Source: Gammaproteobacteria bacterium
Lineage (GTDB): Bacteria; Pseudomonadota; Gammaproteobacteria; Burkholderiales; Burkholderiaceae_B
Length of the DNA: 64,000 nucleotides
NCBI GenBank assembly: GCA_018815245.1
Contig: JAHIXK010000008.1
Location: 186,001-250,000 of the forward strand
Direction of reading: 5' to 3'
The notes below the pieces were generated by a model. That model saw only the letters and a program-made list of their open reading frames with translations, made no database searches and was not told the origin of the DNA. Positions within the stretch are counted from its first letter, which is position 1. The number at the start of each line of letters is the position of its first letter. The position numbers were made by a program, and so were the translations under genes. Positions 49,214-60,860 of the stretch are shown in pieces.

Positions 49214-49738
49214 ATGATTGAAAGCACCCCCCACCTGCACACATCCGACCATCCCAAAGTGGGTGTGGTCATGGGTTCGTCTTCCGACTGGGAGGTGATG
49301 AAAAACGCCGTCCAGGTGCTGCGCGACTTCGGCGTAGACTACGAAGCACGTGTGGTTTCTGCTCACCGCATGCCCGATGAAATGTTTGCCTACGCCGAAA
49401 CAGCCAGCACGCGCGGCATTCAGGTGATCATCGCCGGTGCGGGCGGTGCTGCCCACTTGCCCGGCATGCTGGCAGCAAAAACGATTGTCCCGGTGATGGG
49501 TGTGCCTGTGCCGTCCAAGTACATGCGCGGCGAAGACTCGCTGTTGTCCATTGTTCAAATGCCCAAGGGCATTCCGGTGCACACCTTCGCCATCGGCGAG
49601 GCGGGTGCGGCCAATGCGGCCTTGGGTGCGGTGGCTATTTTGGCCTTGACCGACACTGAACTGAATCACAAATTGCAGGAATTCCGCGTCAGCCAGTCCA
49701 ACGTGGCGCGCGAAATGGAACTGCCCCCATTGCGTTGA
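49214..49738 (+). CDS. purE: N5-CAIR mutase
   Basis: Class I PurE of 174 residues from the ATG at 49214. It has [14 protein letters not shown] near residue 16, then [16 protein letters not shown] with the catalytic His, [26 protein letters not shown], and [12 protein letters not shown]. It moves the carboxyl group of N5-CAIR made by the adjacent PurK. A TTG at 49202 is in frame but less likely as a start. Confidence 0.97.
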   Translation: MIESTPHLHTSDHPKVGVVMGSSSDWEVMKNAVQVLRDFGVDYEARVVSAHRMPDEMFAYAETASTRGIQVIIAGAGGAAHLPGMLAAKTIVPVMGVPVPSKYMRGEDSLLSIVQMPKGIPVHTFAIGEAGAANAALGAVAILALTDTELNHKLQEFRVSQSNVAREMELPPLR

Positions 49739-49755
49739 TTATTTAAACCACACAC

Positions 49756-50931
49756 ATGAGCAAGATCGAATTCAAAGCAGCCAAACCCGGTCAATGGCTT
49801 GGCCTGTTGGGCGGAGGCCAGTTGGGCCGCATGTTCTGCATGGCTGCGCAAAGCATGGGGTACCGTGTGCTGGTGCTCGACCCCGTGGCCAATGGCCCTG
49901 CCGGGTCTGTGGCTGACGACCAGGTGTTGGCCGATTACCTGGACGATCAGGGCTTGGCGAAACTGGCCCAGCGCTGTGTGGGTGTTACCACCGAATTTGA
50001 GAATGTACCCGCTTTGGCGCTCGATACCCTGTCCAAAAGCATTCCGGTCAGCCCCTCCGCTTTTTCCGTGGGTGTGGCGCAAAATCGCATTGAAGAAAAA
50101 GCCTACATCAGTGGCTGTGGCGTGCCCGTTGCACCGCATGCGGCCATTCGCAACAAGGTTGACATCACAGATGCACTGGCTGATCTGCTACCCGGTATCC
50201 TGAAAACTGCACGCCTTGGCTACGACGGCAAGGGCCAGGTTCGTGTGAAAACGCTGGATGAAGTGCGCAAGGCGTTTGCCGACCTGAACGAAGTTGAATG
50301 CGTGCTTGAAAAGCGCCTTACCTTGCAAAAAGAAGTGTCGGTGATTGTGGCGCGCGACCACAAAGGCGAATGCGCCACCTTTCCCGTGGCAGAAAACCAC
50401 CATCGCAAGGGTATTTTGGCAACCACCATTGTTCCTGCCCGAATTGACGGCGCCATGGCCGCCCAAGCCCGCGCCAATGCAATTGCCATCGCAGGGACGC
50501 TCGATTACGTGGGCGTGTTGTGTGTGGAATTTTTCGTGGTCGATGAAATGGGCCTGGTGGTCAATGAAATTGCACCACGCCCCCACAACAGCGGCCATTA
50601 CTCGATTGATGCCTGTGTTACCTGTCAATTTGAGCAGCAAACGCGCGTATTGGCCGGTTTGCCCTTGGGCGACACCCGCCAGCACAGCCCGGCTGTCATG
50701 GTGAATTTGCTGGGCGACCTTTGGTACGGTGCTGATGGCAGCGTGCGCGAGCCTGCCTGGGAAAAAGTATTGGCCATTCCCGAAGTGAAGTTGCACTTGT
50801 ACGGCAAAGAACAAGCCAGGGTGGGCCGAAAAATGGGCCACATCACCGTGATTGCGGAAACACTGGACCGTGCCCTTGCTGTTGCCCAGGAAGTGCGCGA
50901 CCTGCTCGGTATTGGCGATGACGACGACTGA
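49756..50931 (+). CDS. purK: N5-carboxyaminoimidazole ribonucleotide synthase
   Basis: ATP-grasp enzyme of 391 residues. GLLGGGQLGRMFCMAAQSMG near residue 17 is the N-terminal motif, KTARLGYDGKGQVRV near 155 is in the ATP-grasp domain, and VNEIAPRPHNSGHYSIDACVTCQFEQ near 270 is typical of PurK. It consumes bicarbonate and ATP to feed PurE. Its 3' end overlaps the following Sua5 gene by 14 bases. Confidence 0.97.
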   Translation: MSKIEFKAAKPGQWLGLLGGGQLGRMFCMAAQSMGYRVLVLDPVANGPAGSVADDQVLADYLDDQGLAKLAQRCVGVTTEFENVPALALDTLSKSIPVSPSAFSVGVAQNRIEEKAYISGCGVPVAPHAAIRNKVDITDALADLLPGILKTARLGYDGKGQVRVKTLDEVRKAFADLNEVECVLEKRLTLQKEVSVIVARDHKGECATFPVAENHHRKGILATTIVPARIDGAMAAQARANAIAIAGTLDYVGVLCVEFFVVDEMGLVVNEIAPRPHNSGHYSIDACVTCQFEQQTRVLAGLPLGDTRQHSPAVMVNLLGDLWYGADGSVREPAWEKVLAIPEVKLHLYGKEQARVGRKMGHITVIAETLDRALAVAQEVRDLLGIGDDDD

Positions 50932-51949
50932 TTCAAGCCCACAGCATGTTCATGCCGAACTGCTGTGCGCCAATGAAGCCAATATTCAGCATTGCGCCAC
51001 AGCGTTGCGGCAAGGCCAACTGGTGGCCTTCCCAACCGAAACCGTGTTTGGCCTGGGTGCTGCGGTTACGCAACTGGCTGCGATTCAGGGTATTTTCAAG
51101 GCCAAGGGTCGCCCTTCAGAGCACCCCTTGATTGCCCACGTGGCTCCCGGTGCAGCCTTAACTGGCTGGGTGGCTGAAGTAACACCCACCATGCAAAAGC
51201 TGATTGATGCGTTTTGGCCAGGTCCACTTACCTTGGTGGTGCCCAAAGGCGAACGCATGCCATTGGAAGTAACTGGGGGTCAAAACTCGGTGGGTATTCG
51301 CTGCCCATCCCACACCGTGGCCATTGCATTGTTGAAAGCCACCGGTGTGCCGGTGGCTGCGCCTTCTGCCAACCGGTTTGGCAAGGTGAGCCCCACGCGT
51401 GCAAGCCATGTGCTGGCTGAATTGGGCGATCGAATCCCGTTCATTCTCGATGGTGAAGTGCCCGAAGTGGGCATTGAATCCACCATCGTTTCACTGCTCA
51501 ACGACCAACCCGCTGTGCTTCGGCCCGGTGCCATTACTGCTGCGCAAATTGAAGCGGTGTTGGGCGTGCCTGTGAAAACCCATGGCGAAGTGTCGAAAAC
51601 ACCGAATGCCAATCCCCGTGTTTCCGGCGCACTGGAAAAGCACTACAGCCCGGATGCAAAAGTGTGGGTATTGGAAGCCAGCGAATTGGAAGCTTTACCG
51701 GTTCAGTACAAAACCCTGTGCGTGGGCTGGACCGATGGGTTTTTGGCGCAGGCCGATGCATTGCGTGAACTGCATGCCGATGTATTGGTTGAAGCGCTGA
51801 ACAACAACGCATCGGATGTGGCCAAGGCCTTGTATGCCACGCTTAGGCAAGCCGATGAACTGGCTTGCAGACAGGTGTTGTTTGAAAAACCATTGGCCCA
51901 CAGTAGTTGGGAGGCAGTTGCTGATCGTTTGAAACGCGCTTCCGCTTGA
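50918..51949 (+). CDS. tsaC: L-threonylcarbamoyladenylate synthase (Sua5 type)
   Basis: First enzyme of tRNA t6A37 synthesis; it makes threonylcarbamoyl-AMP. From the ATG at 50918 (343 residues) it has a YrdC domain (VAFPTETVFGLGA, KGRPSEHPLIAHV, GIRCPSHTVAIALL, PSANRFGKVSPT) and an additional C-terminal Sua5 domain (about residues 225-343), so it is the long form rather than the short TsaC of enterics. The start lies within the last codons of purK. tsaE, another t6A gene, is also in this window. Confidence 0.94.
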   Translation: MTTTDSSPQHVHAELLCANEANIQHCATALRQGQLVAFPTETVFGLGAAVTQLAAIQGIFKAKGRPSEHPLIAHVAPGAALTGWVAEVTPTMQKLIDAFWPGPLTLVVPKGERMPLEVTGGQNSVGIRCPSHTVAIALLKATGVPVAAPSANRFGKVSPTRASHVLAELGDRIPFILDGEVPEVGIESTIVSLLNDQPAVLRPGAITAAQIEAVLGVPVKTHGEVSKTPNANPRVSGALEKHYSPDAKVWVLEASELEALPVQYKTLCVGWTDGFLAQADALRELHADVLVEALNNNASDVAKALYATLRQADELACRQVLFEKPLAHSSWEAVADRLKRASA

Positions 51950-51964
51950 ATTTGCCTCTACGGT

Positions 51965-52344
51965 TTACATCTGCTGTGTGGGAATATGCCCGCGCTGCTC
52001 GGCAATCACATTGTTGTCATCAACAAACACCAGCCTGGGCTGGAATGTTTTGCATTCTTCATCATCCAGCGTGCCGTAGGCCGCAATAATGACCAAATCG
52101 CCTTTTTGGGCACGGCGTGCTGCAGCACCATTCAGTGAAATCATGCCGCTGCCGCGTTCACCCTTGATTGCGTAGGTTGAAAAACGCTCGCCGTTGTCGA
52201 TCACGTAAATGTCGATGCGCTGGAATTCGATAATGCCGGAAGCCTCTAGAAGGTTTTCGTCAATCGCGCATGAGCCTTCATAATGAAGTTCGCAGTGGGT
52301 CACTTTGGCCCGGTGAATTTTACCGAGCAACATTTCACGTTGCA

Positions 52345-52345
<1 letters not shown>
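51965..52345 (-). CDS. panD: Aspartate 1-decarboxylase
   Basis: Pyruvoyl enzyme that makes beta-alanine for pantothenate. The 126-residue proenzyme has the self-cleavage site G24-S25 in [10 protein letters not shown]25 becomes the pyruvoyl group. It also shows [20 protein letters not shown] and [10 protein letters not shown]. Its ATG shares one base with the panC stop (52345), so panBCD is translated as a coupled group. Confidence 0.97.
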
Positions 52346-54034
<1,689 letters not shown>

Positions 54035-54065
54035 GATGTGTGCTCTCGTGTTTGTGCGTCGTGCG

Positions 54066-54713
54066 TTATTCAGACCAATTGAAGAATTCGCGGCGGCCTT
54101 TCATGCCGTCGATCTGGTTTAGCAGCAGCTCGAAGTCTTCTGAATGGTCAACCGGGTTCAAGTGCTCGGTGTTCACAATCAACAGGGGGGCGTCGTCGTA
54201 GTGGTAAAAAAAACGGCTGTAAGCATCGCTTAACTGCGACAAATAAGCCTCGGTGATGTTGGCCTCGTAGGGCGTGGCACGCTTTTGCACGCGCTCAATC
54301 AGCGCCTGCGGCGAGGCCTGCAGGTAAATGACCAGATCGGGTACGCTGGTTTGCGGGCGTTGATGCTGGTAGATCTGCTGATAAAGTTTCAGTTCTTCTT
54401 CGTCCAGTGTCAGGTTGGCAAACATGCGGTCTTTTTCCAGCAAAAAGTCGCTGATCACCATGTTCTCGAAAAAGTCGCGTTGGGTTAAATCACGCAACTG
54501 GCCAATGCGCTGAAAAAGAAAAAACAATTGTGTGGGCAGGGCATACCGCGCAGGCTCCTGGTAAAACTTTTCCAGAAACGGGTTGTCTTCAGGTTTTTCA
54601 AGCAGCAGTTCGGCCTGGAATCGCTGGGCGATCAAGCGGGCCAGCGAAGTTTTACCCACGCCGATGGGCCCTTCAATCACAATGTGGCGATACTTTTCTG
54701 ACAACAAATTCAA
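54066..54713 (-). CDS. Deoxynucleoside kinase
   Basis: A 215-residue kinase of the dNK/dGK/dAK family. Walker A is [17 protein letters not shown]. The downstream pattern [27 protein letters not shown] (an ERS/DRM-like motif) and a LID-like segment near 130-150 are typical. It should phosphorylate salvaged deoxynucleosides; preference cannot be read by eye. It lies between folK and panB, an arrangement I know from other Burkholderiales. Confidence 0.9.
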   Translation of the reverse strand: MNLLSEKYRHIVIEGPIGVGKTSLARLIAQRFQAELLLEKPEDNPFLEKFYQEPARYALPTQLFFLFQRIGQLRDLTQRDFFENMVISDFLLEKDRMFANLTLDEEELKLYQQIYQHQRPQTSVPDLVIYLQASPQALIERVQKRATPYEANITEAYLSQLSDAYSRFFYHYDDAPLLIVNTEHLNPVDHSEDFELLLNQIDGMKGRREFFNWSE

Positions 54714-54781
54714 TCTCCGGTGGGTGGCTTTCGCGCGGCCTCAGTGTAGCGCACGGCTGCAACTGGTATTGGAAAAAAAGC

Positions 54782-55273
54782 TCAAATTGCCTTGACGATC
54801 TGATCCTGTGTTGCGGGCAAATAATTCCGGGCAAAACCCAAAGCTGGAATTTGCACATTCGGGTTCAGTTGCAGCAGTGGTTCAAGCACAAAGCGGCGTA
54901 GGTGCATGCGGGGGTGCGGCACTGTCAGGGCTTGCGTATTAACGGTTTGCAAGCCAAACAAGAGCACATCTACATCAATGGGGCGTGGGGCATTGCGCGT
55001 GGTGCGCACTCGGCCCAACTGGGTTTCCAGGCCCAGGCAGGCCTTGAGCAATTCTTCAGCACCGCCCAGCCATTGAATTTCCAGCACCGAATTGACGTAA
55101 TTCGGGCCAGTGGCGTCCACCGGGGCGCTTTCATAGCGGGGCGATTCTTTTACGTTCCGCGCAAGCGGGTGTTGCTGAAAATACTGCACCACCTCGTCGA
55201 ACAGGGCCATGGGGTGGCCCAGGTTGCCACCCAGGCCCAAATAACACGGGGTGCCATTGGAAGGCCCGTTCAC
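54782..55273 (-). CDS. folK: Hydroxymethyldihydropterin pyrophosphokinase
   Basis: Folate enzyme that transfers pyrophosphate from ATP to 6-hydroxymethyl-7,8-dihydropterin. The 163 residues include YLGLGGNLGHP, SPRYESAPVDATGPNYVNSV, the signature RNAPRPIDVDVLLFG and PHPRMHLRRFVLEPL. Its ATG overlaps the pcnB stop by four bases (55270-55273). Confidence 0.96.
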   Translation of the reverse strand: MNGPSNGTPCYLGLGGNLGHPMALFDEVVQYFQQHPLARNVKESPRYESAPVDATGPNYVNSVLEIQWLGGAEELLKACLGLETQLGRVRTTRNAPRPIDVDVLLFGLQTVNTQALTVPHPRMHLRRFVLEPLLQLNPNVQIPALGFARNYLPATQDQIVKAI

Positions 55274-56727
55274 TCGTCTTGCTGCCCTTGTTCAGCCCCG
55301 CCAGTATTCTGGCCGCCCATGCTGTTTTTGGGTTTTCTGCGCCGTCTTTTCTTTTTGGCAGCGCCGTCTGTTCCGGCGGGTGTGCCGCGCAGGGCTTCCA
55401 GCATGTTCTCGCGGTTGTTCACTTCTCCGTCGCTGAATTCACGCCACCATTCGGCCAATTCCACGTCAGCATCAATATCGCCCACCATGGCGCGCAGTTC
55501 GTAAAAATCAAGCGATGCGCGGAATTTTTGTTGTTCCAGCATTCGGAACGGGGCTTTGCCGGCACGTTTCTCAAAACGGGGCTGGAAGGCCCAAATTTCA
55601 CGCATGTCGCCTGTCAGGCGGCGCGGAATGGCGGTGCGTTCGGCTTGCTCGGCCAGCACATCGTCCATGGCTGCAAACAGGGCGGGGAATTTCAATTCGC
55701 CTTGTTCCAGTTTTTCTTCCCAGCTTTCAAGCACCAAATGCCACAACAAACAGGCGAACAGGAAGCCGGGGCTGAGTGGTTTTCCTTCTTTTACGCGTTT
55801 GTCGGTGCGGGCCAGCGCCTCGGTCAGGAAAGGCTCGCCGCGCTCGTGTTCCAGAATGGCGTCGAGCAGCGGAAACACACCGTGGTGCAAGCCCGCTTCA
55901 CGCAGGCCCTTCAGGCAGGCCATGGCTGAACCGCTCATCAGCAGTTTCAGCATTTCATCGAACAACCGGGAGGCTGGCACATTGCGAAGCAGGTCAGCCA
56001 GTTCCGCGATGGGTGCGTAGGTGGCTGGTTCAATATCGAAGTCAAGCTTTGCGGCAAAGCGCACAACGCGCAGCATGCGCACCGGGTCTTCGCGGTAGCG
56101 CAGGCTGGGTTCGCCGATCATGCGCAGCAAATTGGCACGCAGGTCTTCCATGCCATGGTGGTAGTCCCACACGGTTTCTGTGCTGGGGTCGTAATACATG
56201 GCGTTCACGGTGAAGTCGCGGCGTGAGGCGTCTTCATCCTGGCGGCCGAATTCGTTGTCGCGCAGCACGCGGCCATGTTCGTCTTTGTCGTTGCTGGCAC
56301 TGGCCATTGCACGGAAGGTGGATGTTTCAATGGTTTCCGGGCCGAACATCACATGCACGATCTGGAAGCGACGCCCAATGACACGCGCACGCCGAAACAG
56401 GCGCTGGGTTTGTTCCGGGCTGGCGTCGGTGGCCACATCGAAGTCTTTGGGGCGCATGCCCAGCAGCAGGTCGCGCACGGCGCCGCCCACCACAAAGGCC
56501 TTGTAACCCTTGCTTTGCAGGGTTTCACACACGCGAATGGCATTGTGGCTGACCAGCCGCTTGTCAATTTTGTGCTCGGCTACACCCCACACTTTGGGTT
56601 TGTGTACGCCATAGCTGGCTTTGACTTTTCTGGATTCGCCCATGTTCAGGTGGGCCGCTGGTTTTGGGGCCTCACGCCCCAGTGTGGCGGGTTTGGAGAA
56701 CATGCGTTTGAATAGTTTTTTGATCAT
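55270..56727 (-). CDS. pcnB: Poly(A) polymerase I
   Basis: Adds poly(A) tails that mark RNA for decay. The 485-residue protein has the class II nucleotidyltransferase motif FVVGGAVRDLLLGMRPKDFDVATDASP near residue 80, RRDFTVNAMYYDP near 170, and an RNA-binding region. The C-terminus is strongly basic (KKKRRRRKPK) and then Gly/Gln-rich, as in PcnB rather than tRNA CCA-adding enzymes. It overlaps the neighbouring HAD gene and folK by four bases each. Confidence 0.94.
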   Translation of the reverse strand: MIKKLFKRMFSKPATLGREAPKPAAHLNMGESRKVKASYGVHKPKVWGVAEHKIDKRLVSHNAIRVCETLQSKGYKAFVVGGAVRDLLLGMRPKDFDVATDASPEQTQRLFRRARVIGRRFQIVHVMFGPETIETSTFRAMASASNDKDEHGRVLRDNEFGRQDEDASRRDFTVNAMYYDPSTETVWDYHHGMEDLRANLLRMIGEPSLRYREDPVRMLRVVRFAAKLDFDIEPATYAPIAELADLLRNVPASRLFDEMLKLLMSGSAMACLKGLREAGLHHGVFPLLDAILEHERGEPFLTEALARTDKRVKEGKPLSPGFLFACLLWHLVLESWEEKLEQGELKFPALFAAMDDVLAEQAERTAIPRRLTGDMREIWAFQPRFEKRAGKAPFRMLEQQKFRASLDFYELRAMVGDIDADVELAEWWREFSDGEVNNRENMLEALRGTPAGTDGAAKKKRRRRKPKNSMGGQNTGGAEQGQQDE

Positions 56728-57389
56728 TTGAACAACTCAAGTACGGGCCAGCCGCGGGCTTGCGCGATTTCTGTCAGTTTTTGGTCGGGGTTTGCAGCCA
56801 CGGGGTGGGTGACGCATTCCAGCAGGGGCAGGTCATTGATCGAGTCGCTGTAAAAGTGGCTGCTCTCGAAGCTGTCCATGGCCCAGTTTTTTTCGGCCAG
56901 CCAGTCGTTCAGGCGTGTCACCTTGCCTTCCCGAAAGCTCGGCAGGCCAGCCACTTTGCCAGTGTATTCACCATTCACCAGTTCGGGTTCGGTGGCAATC
57001 AAGGCTTCAATGCCAAATGCCTGCGCAATGGGCTGGGTAATAAAGCTGTTGGTGGCCGTGATGATCACGCACACCGCATTTGCGGCCTGGTGCTGTTTAA
57101 CAAGTTCAAGTGCACCGGGCTTGATGTTGGGGCGAATTACTTCGGCCATGAATTCATGGTGCCAAATTGCCAGTTGTGCACGTTTGTTGTCGCGCAAGGG
57201 GCGCAGCTGGAAGTCGAGAAATTCATCAATGTTCAAAGTGCCCGCTTTGTAGTCGGCATAAAACTGGTCGTTTCGCGCTTCAAATTCAGCGCGGTCCAGA
57301 ACCCCTTTGTTGATGAGGAATTGCGACCAGCCGTGGTCGGAATCAATGGGCAACAGGGTGTTGTCCAAGTCAAACAGTGCGAGTTTCAT
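56724..57389 (-). CDS. HAD-superfamily hydrolase (SerB-like, type IB)
   Basis: A 221-residue phosphatase with the nucleophile motif [17 protein letters not shown], motif II in VCVIITATNSFIT and a C-terminal FYSDSINDLPLLECVTHPVAANPD acidic motif. These match phosphoserine-phosphatase-like HAD-IB enzymes found beside hda in Burkholderiales; the substrate is uncertain. It overlaps hda by 20 bases and pcnB by four, so the three genes are likely one transcript. Confidence 0.88.
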   Translation of the reverse strand: MKLALFDLDNTLLPIDSDHGWSQFLINKGVLDRAEFEARNDQFYADYKAGTLNIDEFLDFQLRPLRDNKRAQLAIWHHEFMAEVIRPNIKPGALELVKQHQAANAVCVIITATNSFITQPIAQAFGIEALIATEPELVNGEYTGKVAGLPSFREGKVTRLNDWLAEKNWAMDSFESSHFYSDSINDLPLLECVTHPVAANPDQKLTEIAQARGWPVLELFK

Positions 57390-58071
57390 ATTCTCGGATT
57401 ACCAGACTTTCTCGTCGTTTCATCCAGTGTCGCAGCAAATTCACGCTCACCGGTTTTTGTTGTTCAAGGGAGAAGCGATCCAGCCCATCCATCACCGCCA
57501 TCAGCGAACCCATGTCCCGTTGAAAGTAGCGTAAGGCGTATTCAATCACTTCCTCGCTAAGCTGCAGGCCGCGCGATCTTGCCATGGCTTGCAGGGCTTC
57601 GTATTTCTCGTCATCGCTCAAGGGTTGTACGCGCAGGCACAAACCCGATTCAATGCGCGTGCGCAAGTCGTCTCGCAGCTTTAGTTCTGCTGTTGGAAAC
57701 CCGCCCGCCAAAATGATTTTACCGGGTTTGTTCTCTGCCAGGCTTGAATTGAAGGCGTTGAACAGCTGCACCTGTGAATAGGGTGTCAGTTGTTCGATGT
57801 TGTCGATCACCAAAGCCTGTTCGCTGGGCTTGAACACAAAGCGGTTGTTGCCCGCCACCACATTCACGCCCAATTTTGCAGTAACACCCCGCAACAGGTG
57901 GCTTTTGCCGCAACCGGGGGGGCCGTACACGTAAATAAAGGGGCTTGTGCCTTGCTTGCCATGCAATTGCTGCAACTCATGCACAAGCTGGCCATTCTGC
58001 CCCACCAGGAAGTTGGACAGCGTGGGCCTTGGGGGCGTGAACACATCGAGAAGCAACTGTTGCATGGGCAT
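57370..58071 (-). CDS. hda: DnaA regulatory inactivator Hda
   Basis: AAA+ protein homologous to DnaA domain III that stimulates hydrolysis of DnaA-ATP with the beta clamp. It has an N-terminal clamp-binding-like QQLLLDVF, Walker [15 protein letters not shown], Walker B-like [10 protein letters not shown] and the sensor region [26 protein letters not shown] use the ATG at 58071 (233 residues); the ATG at 58065 and a TTG at 58077 are alternatives. No strong Shine-Dalgarno sequence is seen. It diverges from purM. Confidence 0.92.
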   Translation of the reverse strand: MPMQQLLLDVFTPPRPTLSNFLVGQNGQLVHELQQLHGKQGTSPFIYVYGPPGCGKSHLLRGVTAKLGVNVVAGNNRFVFKPSEQALVIDNIEQLTPYSQVQLFNAFNSSLAENKPGKIILAGGFPTAELKLRDDLRTRIESGLCLRVQPLSDDEKYEALQAMARSRGLQLSEEVIEYALRYFQRDMGSLMAVMDGLDRFSLEQQKPVSVNLLRHWMKRRESLVIREYETRTV

Positions 58072-58223
58072 TGCCAAAGCGGGGGGAGAATCAAGCAGCC
58101 CCCAATAATACCCTTGAATGGCACTTTTTAAGCCTTGTCTCGGTTAAAATAAGCCCACTCGCGCTTGCGGCCCCAAACCCGATGCAAGCACCTCTGCATC
58201 ACAATTTTTCGGATCGAATTTCC

Positions 58224-59264
58224 ATGAATTCTCCCTTGACCTACAAAGACGCTGGCGTTGACATGCAAGCTGGCGACGATCTGGTAGATGCCATCAAACC
58301 CTTGGCCAAACGCACCATGCGCCCTGGCGTGTTGGCCGGTATTGGCGGTTTTGGTGCCATGTTTGAAGTACCCAAGGGCTTTAAGGAGCCAGTGCTGGTT
58401 TCCGGCACCGATGGTGTGGGCACCAAACTGCGTTTGGCCTTTGAATGGAATATTCACAACACCGTGGGCATCGATCTGGTGGCCATGAGCGCCAACGACA
58501 TTCTGGTGCAGGGTGCTGAACCCTTGTACTTCCTCGACTATTTCGCGTGTGGCAAGCTTGACGTTAAAACCGCAGCCAGCGTGGTGGGCGGCATTGCCTA
58601 TGGCTGTGAACAGGCAGGTTGCGCACTGATTGGCGGTGAAACCGCTGAAATGCCCGGCATGTACCCCGATGGTGAATACGACCTGGCCGGCTTTGCGGTG
58701 GGTATTGTTGAGAAGTCTGAAATTCTGGATGCCAGCAAAGTGAAAGCGGGCGACGTTATTTTGGGTCTGGCTTCCAACGGCATTCATTCCAATGGCTTTT
58801 CACTGGTTCGTAAAATTCTGGAACGTGCGCAGCCCGATTTGAACCAGCTTTGCGACGGCATGCCCTTGCGTGAAGCCATCATGGCACCCACCCGCATGTA
58901 CGTTAAGCCGGTGCTTGAATTGATCAAGAAAGTACCGGTTCATGCGCTGGCCCACATCACTGGTGGTGGTTTGGTAGAAAACATTCCCCGCGTGTTGCCT
59001 GATAACCTAGTAGCCGAGCTGGATCGCGGTACATGGCCGGAAACTGAACTGTTCAAATGGCTGCAAGAAAACGGCCAGGTGCCGTTTGATGAAATGAACC
59101 GCGTGTTCAACTGCGGCATTGGCATGATTGTGGTGTTGCCCGCAGAACAGGCCAAGGCTGCAATGGATTTGCTGGCTGCAGCTGGTGAAAAAGTTTACCA
59201 GGTTGGCGTGGTTCGCCAGCGTGTGGATGGTGAAGCGCATACGATCGTTAGGCCTGCGCACTAA
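58224..59264 (+). CDS. purM: Phosphoribosylformylglycinamidine cyclo-ligase
   Basis: AIR synthase of purine synthesis, 346 residues from the ATG at 58224. [22 protein letters not shown] at the N-terminus, [47 protein letters not shown] and [27 protein letters not shown] are diagnostic. An in-frame extension upstream to 58071 is non-family sequence across the promoter region. It stands apart from purC, purE and purK. Confidence 0.97.
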   Translation: MNSPLTYKDAGVDMQAGDDLVDAIKPLAKRTMRPGVLAGIGGFGAMFEVPKGFKEPVLVSGTDGVGTKLRLAFEWNIHNTVGIDLVAMSANDILVQGAEPLYFLDYFACGKLDVKTAASVVGGIAYGCEQAGCALIGGETAEMPGMYPDGEYDLAGFAVGIVEKSEILDASKVKAGDVILGLASNGIHSNGFSLVRKILERAQPDLNQLCDGMPLREAIMAPTRMYVKPVLELIKKVPVHALAHITGGGLVENIPRVLPDNLVAELDRGTWPETELFKWLQENGQVPFDEMNRVFNCGIGMIVVLPAEQAKAAMDLLAAAGEKVYQVGVVRQRVDGEAHTIVRPAH

Positions 59265-59275
59265 TTTTTTTGCGA

Positions 59276-60361
59276 TTAATCAAGCCGGGATAAAGCCCAG
59301 TCGATGTGTTCCCTCAGGAATGCATCGGCACTGGCCCGCATTCCTAGAAGCGCATCCCGAATGCCCACAACCCCAACGCTGTTGCCCGCAGCCACAGCCA
59401 GGTTCCTTCTAAACCGCTTGTAGCCAATGCGCCGAATGGCGCTGCCCTCGGTCAATTTTAAAAACTCGTCCTCTGTCCAACGCATCATCGCAAACCAGTC
59501 CGGCTGCTGAAATTCTTCACGCGGGTTGAAGTCGGCATACTGCGCAGGTTTGGCAAATTTGTTCCAGGGGCAGGCCAGCTGGCAGTCGTCACAGCCGTAA
59601 ATCCGGGTGCCAACAAGTGGGCGCAGGTCAACGGGTATGGCACTGTCGTGCTCAATGGTCAAATACGAAATGCAACGCCGGGCATCCACCAGGTATGGCT
59701 TCACAATGGCGCGGGTAGGGCACACCGTGATACAACTGCTGCAACTACCGCAGTGGTTCTTATCAAATTCATCACTCACCGGCAGTGGCATGTTGGTGAA
59801 CACCTCGCCCAGGAAAAAAAGTGAGCCTTCATCGGGGTGGATCAGCAACGTGTGTTTGCCCCGCCAGCCCAAACCAGCCTTGCGTGCAATTTCCACTTCC
59901 GCCGTGGGGGCGCTGTCCACGGCCACACGAAACCCGAAGCCACCCACCTCGGCATTTACCGCATCGGCAAATCGTTTTAATCGCTGGCGAATTACCTTGT
60001 GGTAATCACGCCCCCGGGCATACAAGCTGACATAGGGTTTCTCGCAGGCTTCGATTTCTCTCAGGGTTTTCTCGGTGAATGTCGCCGCATCGGGCTGGTT
60101 CAGCGTTGTTACAGGTACGTAGGGTACGCGCAGTGATACGATTCGAATCGCACCGGGAAACACCGTGTCGGCATTCAGGCGGTTCAGTCCATGGCGTTCC
60201 ATGTAAGCCATCTCGCCATGCATGCCCGCGTTGAGCCAAGCCTGCAAATGGGGTTCGCAGGCCCGTAAGTTGGTGTCGCTCACGCCCATGCAGCCCAAGC
60301 CCTGTGCTTTGGCTACACTTTGCAACAATGCCCAGTTCTCTTGTTCCTGATGAGCCTGCAT
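59276..60361 (-). CDS. queG: Epoxyqueuosine reductase QueG
   Basis: Cobalamin and iron-sulfur enzyme for the last step of queuosine synthesis in tRNA. The 361-residue protein has the N-terminal DUF1730 region (WLNAGMHGEMAYMERHGLNR), the [4Fe-4S] motifs CGSCSSCITVCPTRAI and CDDCQLACPWNKFA, and a C-terminal HEAT-like tail. It converges with purM. Its ATG (60361-60359) overlaps the ATG of the divergent tsaE within the four bases CATG. Confidence 0.95.
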   Translation of the reverse strand: MQAHQEQENWALLQSVAKAQGLGCMGVSDTNLRACEPHLQAWLNAGMHGEMAYMERHGLNRLNADTVFPGAIRIVSLRVPYVPVTTLNQPDAATFTEKTLREIEACEKPYVSLYARGRDYHKVIRQRLKRFADAVNAEVGGFGFRVAVDSAPTAEVEIARKAGLGWRGKHTLLIHPDEGSLFFLGEVFTNMPLPVSDEFDKNHCGSCSSCITVCPTRAIVKPYLVDARRCISYLTIEHDSAIPVDLRPLVGTRIYGCDDCQLACPWNKFAKPAQYADFNPREEFQQPDWFAMMRWTEDEFLKLTEGSAIRRIGYKRFRRNLAVAAGNSVGVVGIRDALLGMRASADAFLREHIDWALSRLD

Positions 60362-60857
60362 GAAAACGTATACCCGCTATTTACCTGATGACGCCGCAAC
60401 CCACAGTGTAGGGGAAAAGCTGGCGCAACTTGTCCAGGCACCGCTTCGCATCTATCTTTCCGGGCCTCTTGGTGCCGGTAAAACGGCACTAGTGCGTGCC
60501 TTTTTACGGGCCTTGGGGGTAAAGGGTGCCGTCAAAAGCCCCAGCTATGCGTTGGTAGAACCTTACAGTTTCTCGAATTATTCTGTGTATCACTTTGATT
60601 TTTATCGATTCTTCGATCAGAATGAATGGCAAGAGTCCGGGTTTCGCGATTATTTTGAGGAAAACGCCGTCTGTTTGGTCGAATGGCCAGAGAAAGCCGG
60701 TGGTTTACTGCCCCAAGCAGATATTGAAATAGAGCTGACTTATCAGCTCGACAATAAGCCCGAAGCCAGTCCTGAAACAACAGGCCGGCGCATTGAAGTG
60801 AATGCCCTTTCGCCGAAAGGGCTGGTGCTGATAGAACAACTGAGCAAACAACAATAG
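60360..60857 (+). CDS. tsaE: tRNA threonylcarbamoyladenosine ATPase TsaE
   Basis: ATPase of the TsaBDE complex that completes t6A37 modification. The 165-residue protein has Walker A LSGPLGAGKTALVRAFLRALG, SPSYALVEPY, the YHFDFYRF motif and CLVEWPEKAG, all typical of TsaE. It begins at the same CATG as queG on the other strand. amiC follows three bases after its stop, a frequent neighbour. Confidence 0.96.
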   Translation: MKTYTRYLPDDAATHSVGEKLAQLVQAPLRIYLSGPLGAGKTALVRAFLRALGVKGAVKSPSYALVEPYSFSNYSVYHFDFYRFFDQNEWQESGFRDYFEENAVCLVEWPEKAGGLLPQADIEIELTYQLDNKPEASPETTGRRIEVNALSPKGLVLIEQLSKQQ

Positions 60858-60860
60858 CCT

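Noticed and set aside
58071-58223. N-terminal extension of PurM
   Set aside because: The extra residues are not family-like and would overlap the hda start and the shared promoter region.
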